This document shows positions 1-10,681 of a stretch of DNA of 64,000 nt, one piece after another. The translations under genes were made by a program, and so were the position numbers. The DNA is from Pandoraea captiosa (GTDB taxonomy: Bacteria; Pseudomonadota; Gammaproteobacteria; Burkholderiales; Burkholderiaceae), in contig NZ_CABPSQ010000010.1 in NCBI RefSeq assembly GCF_902459775.1, positions 62,001-126,000 of the forward strand, in the 5' to 3' direction. How positions within the stretch are numbered: position 1 is the stretch's first letter; each line of letters opens with the position of its first letter. The notes beneath the pieces are model-generated. The model saw only the letters and a program-made list of their open reading frames with translations. It was not told where the DNA came from and made no database searches.

Positions 1-1
1 T

Positions 2-1930
2 CTGTGGCGAGGCTCGTCGCTTGCGTCAATGGTGCTAATGGCCTTGGCGCTCCTGTTTGCCTTGACGGCAGGACGTGCTCACGCTGCAGATGATTTTCTG
101 GATCCGGACGTCGCCTTCAAGGTGACGAAAACGGAACAGCCCGGCGCCGTACTGCTGCATTTCGAGGTCGCCAAAGGTTACTACCTCTATCGCGAGCGGT
201 TTGCGTTTGCTGCGGATAGCGCTGCCGTCACGCTCGGCGCACCGGTGTTCCCCAAGGGGGAAGTCAAGCACGATGAAACCTTCGGCAAGGACATGGAGGT
301 GTTTCACGAGCCCATCGACGTTCGTATTCCCATCACTCATGCGAGTGCTCCCTTTACGTTGAACGTCACGATGCAGGGATGCGCGGACAAGGGGCTCTGC
401 TACCCGCCGATGGACAAGCCGTTGAAGATCTCCGCGGCAGCAATCGGCGCTGCCGGCGCGGGAGGCTCGGATGCGGCGACGCTCGCAGGTCCGGCGACTC
501 AAGCATTGTTGGGGGACGGCGCACGCCAGGCGAGCGACGCTAAGTCGGCCGCGACGGCAGCGACGGCAGCGCCGGCAGCGTCGGCCAATGCGTCAAACGG
601 ATGGCTGTCCGCGCGCGACGACTATAGCGAGGCAGAACGCATTCTCTCGGGGGGAAGCTTCGCGCTCGCATTGGGAATCTTCTTCGCATTGGGTGTCGGT
701 CTGGCGTTCACGCCTTGCGTGCTTCCGATGGTGCCGATTCTGCTTTCCATCGTGGCGGGCCAGGAGGCGAGCCGGGGGAAGGCCGTCCGTCTGGCGATTG
801 CCTACGTTCTGGGAATGGCCATCGTCAATACGATCATCGGGGTCGCTGCCGGCCTCCTCGGACAGGGGCTGATCGCTTTCCTGCAAGCCCCGTGGGTACT
901 TGCCCTCTTCGCGCTACTGATGGTGGCGCTGTCGCTGTCGATGTTCGGTCTGTACGAGATTCAATTGCCCACAGCGCTGCGTGACCGGATCGACGGCGCC
1001 GCGCGGAAGCAGAAGTCCGGGCAGTGGATGGGGGCTGCGATGATGGGCGTGCTGTCGGGGCTGATCGTTAGCCCGTGTGTGACGGCGCCGCTCGCGGCAG
1101 CGCTCGCGTTCATTGCCAAGACGGGGGACGCCGTATTCGGCGGTTCGGCCCTCTTCGCGTTGTCGCTGGGCATGGGGTTGCCGCTCGTGATTCTCGCCGG
1201 CGGTGGCGGCACGTTGCTGCCGCGCGCGGGGGCATGGATGGACGGTGTGAAGCGCTTCTTCGGGTTCCTGTTGCTGGGCGTGGCGCTGTGGATCGTGCGT
1301 CCGCTGCTGAGCACGCCTGTGCTCCTGTTCGGTTGGGGCGTACTCCTTTTGGTGGCGGCATCGTTCATGCGCGTATTCGACAGCCTGCCGGATGGCGTCA
1401 GCAGCGCTCGCCGCTTGCTCAAGGGATTGGGCGTGGTCGCCGCGCTGCTCGGGGCCGTGGCGCTTGTTGGCGCCGCAGCGGGAGCGCGCGATCCGCTCAC
1501 GCCGTTGGCCGGGCTATCTGCCATGACGACGGGCAGCGCCAATGCCGGCGCGACCGTGTCGGAGGGCGTCAAATTTCAGCGGGTGCGCACGTTGGCCGAA
1601 CTTGATCAGGTGGTCGCAACGGCGGGGCGTCCGGTGATGTTCGATTTCTATGCGGACTGGTGCATCAGTTGCAAGGAGATGGAGCGCTTCGTCTTTACGG
1701 ACCCGCGTGTGAAGGGGCGTCTCGACCAGATGGTGCTCGTGCAGGCCGATGTGACTGCCAACAATGCGGACGATCAGGCCCTGCTCAAGCGATTCGGCTT
1801 GTTTGGACCGCCGGGGATAATCTTCTTCGACGGGGGCGGAAAAGAGGTGACTGGAACGCGCGTGATCGGCGCGCAATCTGCCGACCAGTTCCTGCGCAGT
1901 CTGGATAAGGCGTTCGGGCCGGAAAGCTGA
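2..1930 (+). CDS. dsbD: Thiol:disulfide interchange protein DsbD (5' end probably outside the window)
   Basis: DsbD passes electrons from cytoplasmic thioredoxin across the inner membrane to periplasmic thiol partners, including proteins that keep apocytochrome c reduced. Counting from the first visible ATG at 29, all three domains are present. The alpha domain carries the C118/C124 pair, the membrane beta domain carries C230 (T-P-C-V) and C350 (S-P-C-V), and the C-terminal thioredoxin domain carries C545-I-S-C548. The frame is open to the window edge, and the Leu/Ala-rich stretch after the ATG has no basic residue before it, whereas upstream codons encode Trp-Arg-Gly-Ser. The true signal-peptide start therefore probably lies before base 1. 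A linker near residues 175-190 is built from a 9-base tandem repeat. Family assignment is secure. Confidence 0.95.
   Translation: MWRGSSLASMVLMALALLFALTAGRAHAADDFLDPDVAFKVTKTEQPGAVLLHFEVAKGYYLYRERFAFAADSAAVTLGAPVFPKGEVKHDETFGKDMEVFHEPIDVRIPITHASAPFTLNVTMQGCADKGLCYPPMDKPLKISAAAIGAAGAGGSDAATLAGPATQALLGDGARQASDAKSAATAATAAPAASANASNGWLSARDDYSEAERILSGGSFALALGIFFALGVGLAFTPCVLPMVPILLSIVAGQEASRGKAVRLAIAYVLGMAIVNTIIGVAAGLLGQGLIAFLQAPWVLALFALLMVALSLSMFGLYEIQLPTALRDRIDGAARKQKSGQWMGAAMMGVLSGLIVSPCVTAPLAAALAFIAKTGDAVFGGSALFALSLGMGLPLVILAGGGGTLLPRAGAWMDGVKRFFGFLLLGVALWIVRPLLSTPVLLFGWGVLLLVAASFMRVFDSLPDGVSSARRLLKGLGVVAALLGAVALVGAAAGARDPLTPLAGLSAMTTGSANAGATVSEGVKFQRVRTLAELDQVVATAGRPVMFDFYADWCISCKEMERFVFTDPRVKGRLDQMVLVQADVTANNADDQALLKRFGLFGPPGIIFFDGGGKEVTGTRVIGAQSADQFLRSLDKAFGPES
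551..586 (+). repeat. 9-bp in-frame tandem repeat in the dsbD linker
   Basis: Four units of nine bases run head to tail: gcgacggca twice, then gcgccggca and gcgtcggcc. They encode an Ala/Thr-rich spacer between the periplasmic alpha domain and the membrane domain. Because the period is a multiple of three, the frame is kept. Confidence 0.8.
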
Positions 1931-1967
1931 GCTGCCGGACCCGAAGGCCTGAAGATCGGAAGGCCGT

Positions 1968-3014
<1,047 letters not shown>

Positions 3015-3126
3015 TCAGTCGCTTTGACGTGTCCCGAAATCGGAGCAGTCGTTGCGGTTGGCTCAACGATTCCGTAAGAGGGAAGGCGCGCAAAAAAGGG
3101 GGCTTGCCGGGAAACTTTCGAACGCA

Positions 3127-3141
3127 TGGTATATCATACCA
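3127..3141. promoter_or_regulatory. Perfect inverted repeat, possible operator
   Basis: The arms tggtat and atacca are exactly complementary with a three-base centre. Read on the minus strand the centre contains tatgat, a good -10 hexamer pointing towards hemB, so a repressor bound here could block a hemB promoter. No matching -35 box was found, and the regulator is unknown. Confidence 0.3.
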
Positions 3142-3253
3142 ACCGGATGTTCGCACTGCGTGTGACGTCCCCCGCTTCTCCTCCCTGAGCGGGCGCCTGT
3201 CGTTCTACGATAAGGCTTATTTAAACCCGCCGTGCCTACACGGCGGTTTTTTT
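3140..3253 (+). ncRNA. Candidate small RNA ending at a strong terminator
   Basis: A textbook intrinsic terminator on the plus strand closes this interval, yet the genes on both sides (hemB and yihA) are on the minus strand and the upstream bases carry no credible coding frame. A short non-coding transcript is the simplest explanation. The 5' end is a guess, since no convincing promoter was found. Confidence 0.3.
3227..3253 (+). terminator. Rho-independent terminator (orphan, plus strand)
   Basis: An 8-bp perfect stem (ccgccgtg with cacggcgg) and a four-base loop are followed directly by seven T residues. On the minus strand there is no T-run after the stem, so it acts on plus-strand transcription only. 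Confidence 0.8.
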
Positions 3254-3403
3254 ATGTGCGGCCGAATCGTTGCCGAACTTCCCGGTAACCTCCCCGATCC
3301 CCCCGCGTTCGGGCAGAATCTGACGGCTATCGTCCGTTCGGCCGATGGGCGACAGCCATACTTCCCCGCTATCGGTATTTCAAGAAGCCCGGCACACACG
3401 TGA
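3254..3403 (+). pseudogene. Possible remnant of an SRAP/YedK (HMCES) gene
   Basis: This 49-codon frame starts Met-Cys-Gly-Arg-Ile. SRAP-family abasic-site proteins begin with exactly M-C-G-R, where Cys2 becomes the catalytic N-terminus. After about 30 residues a run reading T-A-I-V-R-S-A-D-G-R loosely resembles the strand that follows the family's N-A-P-T segment, and then the frame stops. The usual length is about 200 residues, and no continuation is obvious in the other frames. It may equally be chance: the ATG lies inside the T-tract of a terminator and has no Shine-Dalgarno sequence. Confidence 0.2.
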
Positions 3404-3569
3404 TGACGCGCCGCGACGATTTGTCGCGCTTGGGCGGGTCGTTCCACGGCTACCTTACGATGACAGGGGCCGGGACTCGAATCGGCGTTTAAAACGACGC
3501 GTCGGAATTCGAGCCGATGGAGCTGCGTGTCATCGGCAGGCGCGCCGCACAGGTGACGGCCTTCAGGAC

Positions 3570-4238
3570 TTACTTCTTCGCGGCGTCGCGAGCGGGGATC
3601 GCCAGCCAATCTTCAAGCACACGCTGAGCGGCATCGACGCCGGTACGCTTGAGGGAGGAGAACAGCTGCGCCGTGAATTGCGGCGGGATGCTCGGATCCC
3701 CGGACGGCAGGCCGTCAGTACGGGGCAGCGCGGCCAGACGCTTCTGCGTCTCGCGAAGCACGTTCGTGGATTCCTGGCGGGTGAGCTTGTCGGCTTTGGT
3801 CAGCAGCGCGTGGATGGGGCGGCCCGTCGGCAAAAACCAGTCGATCAGCTCGCAATCGAGATCGGTGAACGGGCGGCGCGAGTCCATCACGAGCACGAGC
3901 CCGCGCAATTGTGGGCGCTGCACCAGGTAGTCGCCAAGCAACTGTTGCCAGTGTACTTTCACGCCCCCGCCGACCTCGGCGTAACCGTAGCCCGGCAGGT
4001 CGACGAGGTAGCCGTACAGATGCTCGAGGTGGGCGATCTCGAAGTAGTTGATGTGCTGGGTGCGGCCCGGCGTCTTGCTCGAGAAGGCCAGACGCTTCTG
4101 ATTGCACAGGATGTTCAGCGCGCTGGACTTGCCCGCGTTCGAGCGGCCCGCGAAGGCGACCTCGGGCACGGCCGTGGGCGGCAGGTCGCGCAGATGATTG
4201 ACGGTCGTGAAGAAGCGGGCTTGATGAAGTAGGGACAT
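3570..4238 (-). CDS. yihA: Ribosome-biogenesis GTP-binding protein YihA/YsxC (EngB)
   Basis: This essential small GTPase acts in late assembly of the large ribosomal subunit. The ATG at 4238 is preferred over a GTG 60 bases upstream because family members begin with the M-S-L-L-H-Q-A-R-F type segment. It gives 222 residues. The G-motifs are clear: Walker A G-R-S-N-A-G-K-S (31-38), G3 D-L-P-G (80-83), G4 T-K-A-D (147-150) and a C-terminal S-S-L-K G5-like motif. A candidate promoter lies in the gap shared with the divergent cytochrome gene. The extra 20 residues from the upstream GTG are Pro/Gly-rich and look non-coding. Confidence 0.95.
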   Translation of the reverse strand: MSLLHQARFFTTVNHLRDLPPTAVPEVAFAGRSNAGKSSALNILCNQKRLAFSSKTPGRTQHINYFEIAHLEHLYGYLVDLPGYGYAEVGGGVKVHWQQLLGDYLVQRPQLRGLVLVMDSRRPFTDLDCELIDWFLPTGRPIHALLTKADKLTRQESTNVLRETQKRLAALPRTDGLPSGDPSIPPQFTAQLFSSLKRTGVDAAQRVLEDWLAIPARDAAKK

Positions 4239-4393
4239 GACGGAAACCGGGGGAGCGCCGCAGCCACCGGAATCGGGCCACAACGCGGGAGCAGGCACGC
4301 AAAACGGCGAGTTGGCGACTCACCGGCGAGAGGCCGGGAAGCCCCGCACTGCGGCCTTCTACATGGAAATCCCCTAAAGCCGGGGAAAGTCTT

Positions 4394-4432
4394 TATTGTA
4401 CAATATGAAAGTTAACCTTGGCCTTGCCAAGG
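4394..4432 (-). promoter_or_regulatory. Putative yihA promoter with overlapping palindromes
   Basis: On the minus strand ttggca (4425-4430) and catatt (4402-4407) are 17 bases apart, a reasonable sigma-70 pair for yihA. The region also contains a perfect 12-bp palindrome tattgtacaata (4394-4405), which supplies a tacaat -10-like hexamer on both strands, and a 7-bp inverted repeat (ccttggc/gccaagg, 4416-4432). These may serve divergent transcription of yihA and the cytochrome gene. Confidence 0.4.
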
Positions 4433-4536
4433 CTTGCCCGAACGTCTCGCGCGCCGTGAGGTTGGAGGAGAAACACGGCGTCGGACGGTGAGTTCGAACG
4501 ACCGATTTCCCGACAAAACAGATATAAGGTGTGCGA

Positions 4537-5193
4537 ATGAACCGAGGAGTGTGGAAGTCTCTCGCTGCAACACCGTTGGCGCTGGCATGCTTCCTTCTGA
4601 GCGGCGCCGCACAGGCCGCCGAGCCGCAGACGCCCGCCAAACCCGACCTGGCCAGAGGACAGGCCATCGCCAGTCAGGTGTGTGCCTCCTGCCATGCGGC
4701 AGACGGCAACAGCACCGGTGGGGCTTATCCGAAGTTAGCCGGTCAGCATTCCGAATATCTTTACAAGCAGCTCGTCGACTTCAAGGCGCAGCCCGGCAAG
4801 ACCCCCGCACGCAACAACCCCATCATGGCCGGCATGGTCGCGGCATTGTCCGATCAGGACATGCGCAATGTGTCAGCGTACTTTGCCTCGCAGACGCCCA
4901 AGCCGGGCGCCGCCCGCAACAAGGACACCGTGCCGCTCGGCGAAAAGATCTACCGGGGCGGTATCGCGGAGAAAGGCGTGCCCGCGTGTGCCGCATGTCA
5001 CGGTCCGACGGGCGCCGGCATGCCGGCACAATACCCGCGTCTGTCCGGGCAGTGGGCGGAGTACACCGCGGCCCAACTCGTGGCTTTCCGCGACGAGACA
5101 CGCGGCAATAACGCGCCGATGCACACCATTGGCGGTCGTTTGTCCGACAAGGAAATCAAAGCCGTGGCGGATTACGTCGCCGGTCTGCGTTGA
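4537..5193 (+). CDS. Periplasmic dihaem cytochrome c4
   Basis: A soluble or membrane-associated electron carrier with two c-type haems, of the kind that feeds terminal oxidases. The start is the ATG at 4537, placed six bases after an aaggtg ribosome site; the GTG two codons earlier is less likely. Residues 1-27 form a Sec signal peptide ending A-Q-A-A. Two C-x-x-C-H sites follow, at C49-C52-H53 and C151-C154-H155, in the tandem arrangement typical of cytochrome c4. The 218-residue length fits. The next genes downstream encode System II cytochrome c maturation, so this protein is a plausible client. Confidence 0.93.
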   Translation: MNRGVWKSLAATPLALACFLLSGAAQAAEPQTPAKPDLARGQAIASQVCASCHAADGNSTGGAYPKLAGQHSEYLYKQLVDFKAQPGKTPARNNPIMAGMVAALSDQDMRNVSAYFASQTPKPGAARNKDTVPLGEKIYRGGIAEKGVPACAACHGPTGAGMPAQYPRLSGQWAEYTAAQLVAFRDETRGNNAPMHTIGGRLSDKEIKAVADYVAGLR

Positions 5194-5214
5194 TGGTGAC
5201 GTTCGGGAGCCCTG

Positions 5215-5239
5215 CCCTGACACCATGTGAATGTCAGGG
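5215..5239 (+). repeat. Perfect inverted repeat after the cytochrome c4 gene
   Basis: The arms ccctgaca and tgtcaggg pair perfectly around a nine-base loop, 22 bases after the stop codon. There is no T-run, so this is a 3'-end stabilising hairpin or a protein site rather than a classic terminator. Confidence 0.55.
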
Positions 5240-5313
5240 TATATTCGCTGACTTATAACGAAACCAGCCGCGGCGCCGCAAGGCGAGCGGATCGAACTGG
5301 TTTAGCATACACA

Positions 5314-5352
5314 GGGTGGCGGGCGCGTGAGACACGCGTCGCCGCCCTTTTT
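5314..5352 (+). terminator. Terminator-like hairpin just upstream of resB
   Basis: A long GC-rich imperfect stem (gggtggcgggcgcgt pairing with acgcgtcgccgccc) is followed by five T residues. It ends only 16 bases before the resB ATG, so it may terminate the cytochrome transcript, attenuate resB, or both. Confidence 0.55.
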
Positions 5353-5367
5353 GTTGTCGGAAACAGG

Positions 5368-7503
5368 ATGAGCATCAGTACCTCGGGAATGCAGATCAAG
5401 GGCGCGCAACGATGGGTGCGCGATGGCGTTGAGCTTGTCAGCTCGATGCGTTTCGCCATCAGTTTGCTCACCGTGCTCGCGATTGCCAGCATCGTCGGCA
5501 CTGTGCTCAAGCAGGGCGATCCCTACCCTAATTACGTCAATCAGTTCGGTCCATTCTGGGCCGATGTCTTCCGCTCGCTCGGTCTGTACACCGTGTACAG
5601 CTCGTGGTGGTTCCTGCTGATTCTGTTCTTCCTGATGGCGTCGACGACGTTATGCATCGTGCGTAACGCGCCGAAGATGATCGCGGACATTCGTAGCTGG
5701 CGCGACCACGTACGCGAGGGGAGCCTTCGCGCTTTCGGGCACAAGGCCGAGTTCAGTGGCCCGGCACCCCGCGCCGACCTGCTCGCGCGTCTGACTGGCT
5801 ATCTCGGGCGCCGAGGTTACCGCTTCGTCGTGCGTGAGCGCGAAGGCGCAACGCTCGTTGCGGCCAAGGCCGGTGCCATCAACAAGATCGGCTACATCTT
5901 CGCGCACAGTGCGATCGTGATCATCTGTCTGGGTGGCCTGGTCGACAGCGACCTGCTCATTCGCGCTCAGATGGCGCTTTTCGGGAAATCGCCGCTGCAG
6001 GGCAACGCCGTCATTGCGCAAATCCCGGAGGCACACCGACTTTCGCCGAATAATCCCGCGTTTCGCGGCTACGCATTCGTACCCGAAGGCGGCAAGTCGA
6101 CGACGGCGATTCTGAATTTTCAGGACGGCTCGGTCGTGCAGGACCTGCCGTTTTCCATCGAGCTAAAGAAATTTCACGTCGACTACTACTCGACGGGCAT
6201 GCCAAAGCTGTTCGCGAGCGATATCGTCGTGACCGACCCCGAGACCGGCAAGACGATGAACGCCACGGTGAAGGTCAACGAGCCGTTCATCTACAAGGGC
6301 GTGGCGATCTATCAGTCGAGCTTTGAGGACGGTGGCAGCAAGCTGAAGCTGACCGGTTACCCGATGCGTGGGGCGACCGATCGCGCCTTCGCGTTCTCCG
6401 GCGACATCGGCGGTTCCACGCAACTGCGCGGCGGCGCGGCGGGCAAGGACGAGTACACGGTCGAGTTCAGCGATTTTCGCGCCATCAACGTGGAGAACAT
6501 CAGCAACGGCCGGGGTGAGCGCGATGCGCGCGGCGTTGCCCGCAAGTCGATGCGTGACGAGTTGAGCGCGCAACTCGGTTCCGGAGCGCGCACGGATCTG
6601 GGCAAGGACCTGCGCAACGTCGGTCCGTCGGTGCAGTACAAGGTGCGAGATCGCAGCGGCCAAGCGAAGGAGTACCGCAACTACATGCTGCCGATTCTCG
6701 TGGAAGACGGCGAGCGCGTGTTCATGACGGGCGTGCGTGATACCCCGGACGGGCCGTTCCAGTATCTGCGCATTCCGGCGGATGCCGAGGGTTCCGTCAA
6801 ACAGTGGATGTTGTTGCGCGCCGCACTTCAGGATGACGGTGCCCGTGCCGAGGCTGCCCGTCGCTTTGCGGCGCAATCGTTGCCGGCGCAGACGTCGGCC
6901 GATTTGCGGGCGCAATTGCAGGAAAGCGCCAAGCGCGAACTCGATTTGTTCTCGGGCGCCATGCCGGCGAGCAAAAACGGTCATGCGACGGGCGGCCTGC
7001 AGGCCATTGCAGAATTCGTGAACGAGAAAGTGCCGCCGGATCAGCAATCGAGCGCAGCGGACATGTTCCGACGGATTCTCGACGGGACGATCTGGCAACT
7101 GTGGCAGGTGGCGCGCGAACAGGCGGGACTGCCGGCCGTTGCACCGTCGCCTGAGACCGAGCGCTTCGTGCACACGGCCACCAACGCCTTGTCGGACAAT
7201 TTCCTGTATGACGCGCCGGTGTTCCTGCAACTCGACTCGTTCGACCAGATCCAGGCGAGCGTCTTCCAGCTCACGCGCTCTCCGGGCAAGAAGATCGTGT
7301 ATCTTGGCAGCTTGCTGCTCGTGCTCGGCATCTTTTCGATGTTCTACGTTCGCGAGCGGCGGTTGTGGCTGTGGGTCAAGGACACGCCCGAAGGCGGCAG
7401 TTCGGTGTTGATGGCCGTGTCGACCACGCGTCGCACGCTGGATTTCGAAAAGGAATTCGCCCGCACGAAGGCGGAGATGGACGAGATCGTCACAAAACGA
7501 TGA
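5368..7503 (+). CDS. resB: Cytochrome c biogenesis protein ResB (Ccs1 family)
   Basis: ResB pairs with the CcsA-type protein encoded next to it to form the System II haem ligase, which attaches haem to apocytochromes on the periplasmic side. The ATG at 5368, after the ggaaacagg segment, is chosen; the frame extends upstream to a GTG at 5227 but that part reads as non-coding. The 711-residue protein has three N-terminal membrane helices (near residues 28-50, 75-95 and 175-195), a large periplasmic domain, and a last helix before the C-terminus that ends in R-E-R-R-L-W-L-W. Its stop overlaps the next coding region, which suggests coupling. Confidence 0.94.
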   Translation: MSISTSGMQIKGAQRWVRDGVELVSSMRFAISLLTVLAIASIVGTVLKQGDPYPNYVNQFGPFWADVFRSLGLYTVYSSWWFLLILFFLMASTTLCIVRNAPKMIADIRSWRDHVREGSLRAFGHKAEFSGPAPRADLLARLTGYLGRRGYRFVVREREGATLVAAKAGAINKIGYIFAHSAIVIICLGGLVDSDLLIRAQMALFGKSPLQGNAVIAQIPEAHRLSPNNPAFRGYAFVPEGGKSTTAILNFQDGSVVQDLPFSIELKKFHVDYYSTGMPKLFASDIVVTDPETGKTMNATVKVNEPFIYKGVAIYQSSFEDGGSKLKLTGYPMRGATDRAFAFSGDIGGSTQLRGGAAGKDEYTVEFSDFRAINVENISNGRGERDARGVARKSMRDELSAQLGSGARTDLGKDLRNVGPSVQYKVRDRSGQAKEYRNYMLPILVEDGERVFMTGVRDTPDGPFQYLRIPADAEGSVKQWMLLRAALQDDGARAEAARRFAAQSLPAQTSADLRAQLQESAKRELDLFSGAMPASKNGHATGGLQAIAEFVNEKVPPDQQSSAADMFRRILDGTIWQLWQVAREQAGLPAVAPSPETERFVHTATNALSDNFLYDAPVFLQLDSFDQIQASVFQLTRSPGKKIVYLGSLLLVLGIFSMFYVRERRLWLWVKDTPEGGSSVLMAVSTTRRTLDFEKEFARTKAEMDEIVTKR

Positions 7504-7514
7504 AGGTGAGACAG

Positions 7515-8699
7515 ATGGAGCTATCCCAGGGCTATTCAGAGATCTCGTGGCTGCGACGCCGCAGCATCGGCGACTGGCTGTTCGCGCTGGCGCTCGCGCT
7601 CGGCGCGGGCTTCGCGCTCAATCGCTACGGCCACTACATGGATTACTACGAGCACACGATTCTGGTGCTCTCGGTGCCGACCTTTGCGTTGCTCGGCTGG
7701 CACTGGCGGTCGGTGCGTTGGTTGATGGCGGGGATCGCGATTCTCGCGCTCTCGGGCATCGGCATGTATCACCACGACCTGGCGCGTGCCGATCAGGCGT
7801 TCTTTCTCAAGTATTTCCTGTCGAGTCAGTCCGCCATCCTGTGGATGAGTGCACTGTTCTTCCTCGCAACGCTTTTCTATTGGGGCGGTCTGCTCGCCCG
7901 CTCGCCGTTCGGTGCGAGCGTCGGTTCGTCGCTGTGCTGGGCGGCCGTGTTGCTGGGCTTCACCGGCATGATGGTGAGATGGTACGAGTCGTATCTCGTC
8001 GGAGCGGATGTGGGGCATATCCCCATCTCCAATCTGTACGAAGTGTTCGTGCTCTTCTGCCTGATCACTGCGCTGTTCTATCTGTATTACGAGCAACGCT
8101 ACGAAACGCGCTCGCTGGGGCCGTTCGTCCTGCTCGTGATCAGCGCGGCCGTCGGTTTCAACCTCTGGTACAGCGTGGCGCGAAGCGCGTACGAAATTCA
8201 GCCGCTCGTGCCCGCGCTGCAAAGCTGGTGGATGAAGATCCACGTGCCGGCCAACTTTATCGGTTACGGCACGTTTGCGCTCGCGGCGATGGTCGCTGTC
8301 GCCTATCTGCTCAAGTCAGGCGAGAACAAGCGCCTGGTTGCCAGCGGCAAGCAAGCCGACAGCGGGTTCTTCTCCTCGCGTCTGCCGTCGCTCGAATTGC
8401 TCGACGACGTGATGTACAAGGCCATCGCCGTCGGGTTCGCCTTCTTCACGATCGCCACGATTCTCGGTGCGCTGTGGGCCGCAGATGCCTGGGGCGGCTA
8501 TTGGAGCTGGGACCCGAAGGAGACGTGGGCGCTGATCGTCTGGCTGAACTATGCCGCCTGGCTGCATATGCGTCTGATGAAGGGGCTTCGCGGTGTTGTG
8601 GCTGCGTGGTGGTCGTTGACCGGGCTCCTGATCACGACGTTCGCTTTCCTTGGCGTGAACATGTTCCTCTCGGGATTGCATAGCTACGGGCAACTCTGA
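7515..8699 (+). CDS. ccsB: Cytochrome c biogenesis protein CcsB (CcsA/ResC family, WWD domain)
   Basis: The membrane haem-handling half of the System II cytochrome c synthase. The protein has about eight hydrophobic segments and the diagnostic tryptophan-rich WWD motif W-G-G-Y-W-S-W-D-P-K-E near the C-terminus, which holds haem for transfer. The start is set at 7515 because aaggtgag lies just upstream; an ATG at 7500 that overlaps the resB stop is a possible alternative and would add five residues. It is certainly co-transcribed with resB. The 394-residue length is usual for beta-proteobacteria. Confidence 0.94.
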   Translation: MELSQGYSEISWLRRRSIGDWLFALALALGAGFALNRYGHYMDYYEHTILVLSVPTFALLGWHWRSVRWLMAGIAILALSGIGMYHHDLARADQAFFLKYFLSSQSAILWMSALFFLATLFYWGGLLARSPFGASVGSSLCWAAVLLGFTGMMVRWYESYLVGADVGHIPISNLYEVFVLFCLITALFYLYYEQRYETRSLGPFVLLVISAAVGFNLWYSVARSAYEIQPLVPALQSWWMKIHVPANFIGYGTFALAAMVAVAYLLKSGENKRLVASGKQADSGFFSSRLPSLELLDDVMYKAIAVGFAFFTIATILGALWAADAWGGYWSWDPKETWALIVWLNYAAWLHMRLMKGLRGVVAAWWSLTGLLITTFAFLGVNMFLSGLHSYGQL

Positions 8700-8730
8700 C
8701 GTTCCCGTCGCCCGCAGGACAGGGTTTGGA

Positions 8731-8763
8731 AAGCCGCCGCACGCGAGTGTCGGCGGCTTTTTT
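8731..8763 (+). terminator. Rho-independent terminator after resB-ccsB
   Basis: A 9-bp stem aagccgccg/cggcggctt and an 11-base loop are followed by a T6 run, 32 bases after the ccsB stop. It closes the cytochrome maturation operon before msrP. Confidence 0.85.
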
Positions 8764-8963
8764 CATCGTGTCGTATGATTTGCCGCACTGTGTCGGCGGG
8801 AACAGCGCCGCGCGCACGCCGGTCCCAGCGGATATCGCGCCGATACCGGCGGGCGGCGGCTTGTCGCTGCAGGCATCGGCAAGCGCAGGCCGTAGTGGTT
8901 GCCGCGACAGGCGTGGCAACAGTTGCGGCGACAATGGCAAAGCGAGCACGTCCGGAGGGCATC

Positions 8964-9959
<996 letters not shown>

Positions 9960-9970
9960 GCCGACACACT

Positions 9971-10681
9971 GTGCCGACGTCCTCCTCCCAACCTCCCTCC
10001 CAGCCCTCTGCCGAATTGCGCCGCGCTGGAACTGCGACTGCGCATGCGTCGGCGGGGCAGCGGCCCGCACAACGCTGGGTCGCGCGGACGAAGGTCGTCG
10101 TTTTCGGCGTGGCGCTGTTGCCGTTGCTGCGGCTCGTGTTCTACGGATTCACGGACCGATTGGGCGCGAACCCCGTCGAATTCATCACGCGCTCGACGGG
10201 AACGTGGACGCTGGTCATGCTCTGCATCACCCTTGCCGTGACACCTCTGCGGCGATTGACCGGTTTTTCGTGGTGGCTACGCTTTCGCCGCATGCTCGGC
10301 CTTTTCGCGTTCTTTTACGGCGCTTTGCACTTTGCCACGTACTTCTGGCTGGACCAGTGGTTCGACTGGGGCAGCATCCTGCGTGACGTCACGGGGAAGC
10401 GGCCATTCATTACGGTGGGATTTGCGGCGTTCGTCCTGATGGTGCCATTGGCGCTGACATCGCCGCACGCGATGGTCCGACGTCTGGGCGGGCGGCGCTG
10501 GCAACGGCTGCACCGCGCAATTTACGCGATCGCGGTGCTGGCGATCCTGCACTACTGGTGGATGAAGGCGGGCAAAAACGATCTTGCCCAGCCGGCGATC
10601 TATGCGATCGTGGTGGCGGGCCTGCTCGGCGCCCGGTTGTTCTGGGCGCTTCGCAGGCGAAAAACGGTCGGCGAAGGGTAG
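9971..10681 (+). CDS. msrQ: Protein-methionine-sulfoxide reductase haem-binding subunit MsrQ
   Basis: MsrQ is the six-helix membrane haem b protein that delivers quinol electrons to MsrP. The frame starts with GTG at 9971, 11 bases after msrP. The first 40 residues are Ser/Pro/Ala-rich and disordered, longer than in E. coli MsrQ, so a later start cannot be excluded. The ferric-reductase-like core follows, with helices from about residue 40 and histidines in F-Y-G-A-L-H-F, R-L-H-R-A-I-Y and L-H-Y-W-W that fit haem ligation. The stop codon lies inside an 11-bp tandem repeat. Confidence 0.92.
   Translation: MPTSSSQPPSQPSAELRRAGTATAHASAGQRPAQRWVARTKVVVFGVALLPLLRLVFYGFTDRLGANPVEFITRSTGTWTLVMLCITLAVTPLRRLTGFSWWLRFRRMLGLFAFFYGALHFATYFWLDQWFDWGSILRDVTGKRPFITVGFAAFVLMVPLALTSPHAMVRRLGGRRWQRLHRAIYAIAVLAILHYWWMKAGKNDLAQPAIYAIVVAGLLGARLFWALRRRKTVGEG

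Noticed and set aside
3345-4232. A 295-codon plus-strand frame opposite yihA
   Set aside because: Antisense shadow of the GTPase gene; no domain or ribosome site.
4416-4432. The ccttggc/gccaagg repeat as a terminator
   Set aside because: The loop is only three bases and there is no T-run on either strand; it fits a protein site or chance better.
5227-5367. Upstream extension of resB from a GTG
   Set aside because: It runs through an inverted repeat and a terminator hairpin and adds a basic, non-family N-terminus; the ATG at 5368 has a ribosome site.
6163-7230. A 355-codon minus-strand frame opposite resB
   Set aside because: Arg/His-rich antisense shadow of a clear resB gene.
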